Assembly: GCA_964412905.1 (NCBI GenBank)
Contig: CAYPQL010000034.1
Span: forward strand, 1-15,000
Direction: 5' to 3'
DNA length: 15,000 bases
DNA from: CAYPQL01 sp964412905
GTDB taxonomy: Bacteria > Patescibacteriota > Minisyncoccia > JAHIHE01 > JAGLIN01
The position numbers and the translations under genes were made by a program. Position 1 is the first letter of the stretch. Every line of letters begins with the position of its first letter. Positions 13,214 to 15,000 of the stretch are shown one piece after another. The notes under the pieces are model-generated. The model saw nothing but the letters and a program-made list of their open reading frames with translations, did no database searches and was not told the DNA's origin.

Positions 13214-15000
13214 ATGATTTTAAAAGATTACCAAGTAGAAGTTGTAGAAGCGCTTAAAAATTTTTACATTGAAGCTGAAAAACAAAAAAGCGCTGTTGAA
13301 AAACTAGATGAGAGCTTTAAAAGCTCTATCTCTTATGTTGATGCTATCTATAACAAGCTAGGGTTTTCGCATTTTACCGATAGACCGAAAAATGGATTAG
13401 GAGAATATTACCCTCGATTTTGTTTAAAAGTTCCTACTGCCGGTGGTAAAACTCTTATAGCTATTGAAGCTATACGCGAATATCAAAATTTGTTTGTTAA
13501 AAACAGAACGGGATTAGTCGTTTGGATCACCCACAGAGAAACAATTTACCGGCAAACAATAGAAAAATTAAAAGATAAAAGCCATGTTTATCGCCAAATG
13601 CTTGATCAGTGTAGTGGCAACAGAACTGTTATTTTAGAAAAAGGTCAGCCATTGCGTCGCCAAGACGTGGAGAATAATCTTGTCATTTTAATGTTGATGA
13701 TTCAGTCGGCTGGCAGAAGCTCAAAAGAAAATATGAGGGTTTTTCAAGATAGTAGTAGCTATATTGATTTTTTTCCACCAGAAAACCAATGCGAAAAACA
13801 CAAAAAATTATTAGAAGCTGTTCCAAATTTAGATTTTATCTCGGATAATTTATTGAATAAAAAAATTGTAAAAACAAGTTTGGGAAACGCAATAAGAATA
13901 CTAAAACCATTAATCATTGTCGATGAATTTCATACAATGTTTTCAGATATTGCTAAAAATACACTTGATAGTCTAAATCCATTAATGCTTCTTGGATTAT
14001 CTGCAACCCCGAAAGAGCGTAGGCAAATGAATATTTTGATTGAAATTACCGGCCGTCAGCTTGAAAAAGAAGATATGATAAAGCTTGATCTTCATTTGCA
14101 CTCTCAGACTATCAGTGGGAATTGGCGTGAAATGATAAATGAAATAAAGAAAAAAAGAGAATTTCTTGAAAAAGAAGCGGTTTTATTAAATAGAAATAAA
14201 GGGGTTTATATACGTCCGATAGCATTAATACAAGTTGAAAGAACAGGCAAAGATCAACGTGATAGAGGATTTGTACATAGTGAAGATGTGCGCGAATATT
14301 TAGTTGAGCAAGGTATATCTGCTTACGAAATAGCAGTTAAATCAAGTGAAATAGATGAAATTAAAGAAGAAAAACTTTTATCGTCCTCAAGTGAAATAAG
14401 GTATATTATCACCAAAGAAGCATTAAAAGAGGGTTGGGATTGTTCATTCGCTTATATTTTAGGTGTAGTTCCTAGTGCTAGAAGTGAATCGTCTATGACG
14501 CAATTAGTTGGTAGGGTTTTGCGTCAGCCGTATGCTAAAAAAACAGGCGTAAAAGCGTTAGATGAAAGTTATATATACTTTACTAAAGGTGATACATTGG
14601 ATGTTTTGAAAAATGTTCAACGAGGGTTTGAGCAAGAAGGTCTTGGCGATTTAGTACAAAACATAAGTAGAGAATCTGGCCCGACAGGATCGAAAAAGCT
14701 AAAAACAAAAATTAAAAAAGAAATTTTAAAAAAATACCCGGAATCTTTATATTTGCCGATATGGGTAGTAAAACATAGTCCAAAATACCGCAAATTTTCA
14801 TATGATATTGATATAAAACCCAATATTAAATGGCAGAGTAAGAAATACGGACAATGGCTAAAAAAAGAAATTCTCCCATTACTTGATAGTAAAACTAATA
14901 CTTATGAGGTTTTGATTGATTTAGATAGACACGAAAAAAGATTTTTAGAAGATGAGGAGTTTGGAATTTTTGAAATTAGTTATTTGGCGCGGCGAATAAC
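13214..15000 (+). CDS. res: Type III restriction enzyme Res subunit, N-terminal part (3' end outside window)
   Basis: An open frame from ATG 13214 to the right edge, 595 codons with no stop. Superfamily 2 helicase motifs appear in order: the ATP-binding VPTAGGKT (73-80), Walker B DEFH (237-240), LSATP (262-266) and motif VI QLVGRVLRQP (430-439). Also present are the conserved WITHRET block (104-110) and the EALKEGWDCSFAYIL stretch before motif VI. In type III systems this subunit joins Mod, hydrolyses ATP, moves along DNA and cuts near unmethylated sites that meet head to head. The nuclease domain (a D...ExK fold near the C-terminus) lies beyond the window and cannot be checked. It begins 2 bases after mod with no ribosome site of its own, so translation is probably coupled. 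The helicase part looks intact. Confidence 0.92.
   Translation, partial: MILKDYQVEVVEALKNFYIEAEKQKSAVEKLDESFKSSISYVDAIYNKLGFSHFTDRPKNGLGEYYPRFCLKVPTAGGKTLIAIEAIREYQNLFVKNRTGLVVWITHRETIYRQTIEKLKDKSHVYRQMLDQCSGNRTVILEKGQPLRRQDVENNLVILMLMIQSAGRSSKENMRVFQDSSSYIDFFPPENQCEKHKKLLEAVPNLDFISDNLLNKKIVKTSLGNAIRILKPLIIVDEFHTMFSDIAKNTLDSLNPLMLLGLSATPKERRQMNILIEITGRQLEKEDMIKLDLHLHSQTISGNWREMINEIKKKREFLEKEAVLLNRNKGVYIRPIALIQVERTGKDQRDRGFVHSEDVREYLVEQGISAYEIAVKSSEIDEIKEEKLLSSSSEIRYIITKEALKEGWDCSFAYILGVVPSARSESSMTQLVGRVLRQPYAKKTGVKALDESYIYFTKGDTLDVLKNVQRGFEQEGLGDLVQNISRESGPTGSKKLKTKIKKEILKKYPESLYLPIWVVKHSPKYRKFSYDIDIKPNIKWQSKKYGQWLKKEILPLLDSKTNTYEVLIDLDRHEKRFLEDEEFGIFEISYLARRI

Noticed and set aside
1..15000. 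tRNA, rRNA or known riboswitch
   Set aside because: No cloverleaf, rRNA-like block or recognisable aptamer core was seen in the spacers by eye; a covariance-model search would be needed to be sure.

Overview
The window is an AT-rich stretch of bacterial chromosome with every recognisable gene on the + strand. No gene start has a convincing Shine-Dalgarno sequence. At least one promoter (before the antitoxin gene) has its -10 box only 6 bases from the ATG, which implies a leaderless mRNA. Intact genes end in TAA or TAG and never TGA. Spacers carry TGTCATTC-type inverted repeats and short AT-rich tandem repeats. Together with small stand-alone enzymes and domain fusions, this looks most like a Patescibacteria/CPR-type genome, for example a Parcubacteria-like lineage. 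That placement is inference; there is no rRNA or marker protein here.

Layout. (1) 1-2317: three consecutive ATP-grasp ligase genes. The first is only a C-terminal end; the other two are paralogues resembling the ATP-grasp domain of cyanophycin synthetase and GshF. (2) 2362-3925: an AbiE-type (type IV) toxin-antitoxin pair with its own extended -10 promoter and a possible operator. Antitoxin and toxin are pushed apart by a 110-bp inverted-repeat element that also carries a short antitoxin-like relic. (3) 3928-5178: a one-helix ORF, then a 12-helix MFS transporter broken by two opposite frameshifts. (4) 5196-8681: a protein with a C-terminal glycogen-binding-like (CBM48/AMPK-beta type) module, a regulatory-looking spacer, then an 820-residue fusion of a GT5 glycogen/starch synthase with an APH/maltokinase-like kinase domain. 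This is a small alpha-glucan module. (5) 8682-10207: a repeat-bearing spacer, a DUF6498-like membrane protein and a conserved protein of unknown function. (6) 10258-15000: a Fic AMP-transferase behind a near-consensus sigma70 promoter, then a type III restriction-modification operon (mod complete, res running off the right edge).

Functionally the window combines amide-bond-forming ligases, storage-polysaccharide synthesis and a loose group of defence or stress genes (AbiE, Fic, type III R-M). The most unusual items are the synthase-kinase fusion next to a putative glycogen-binding protein, the tandem stand-alone ATP-grasp ligases, and the rearranged toxin-antitoxin locus.
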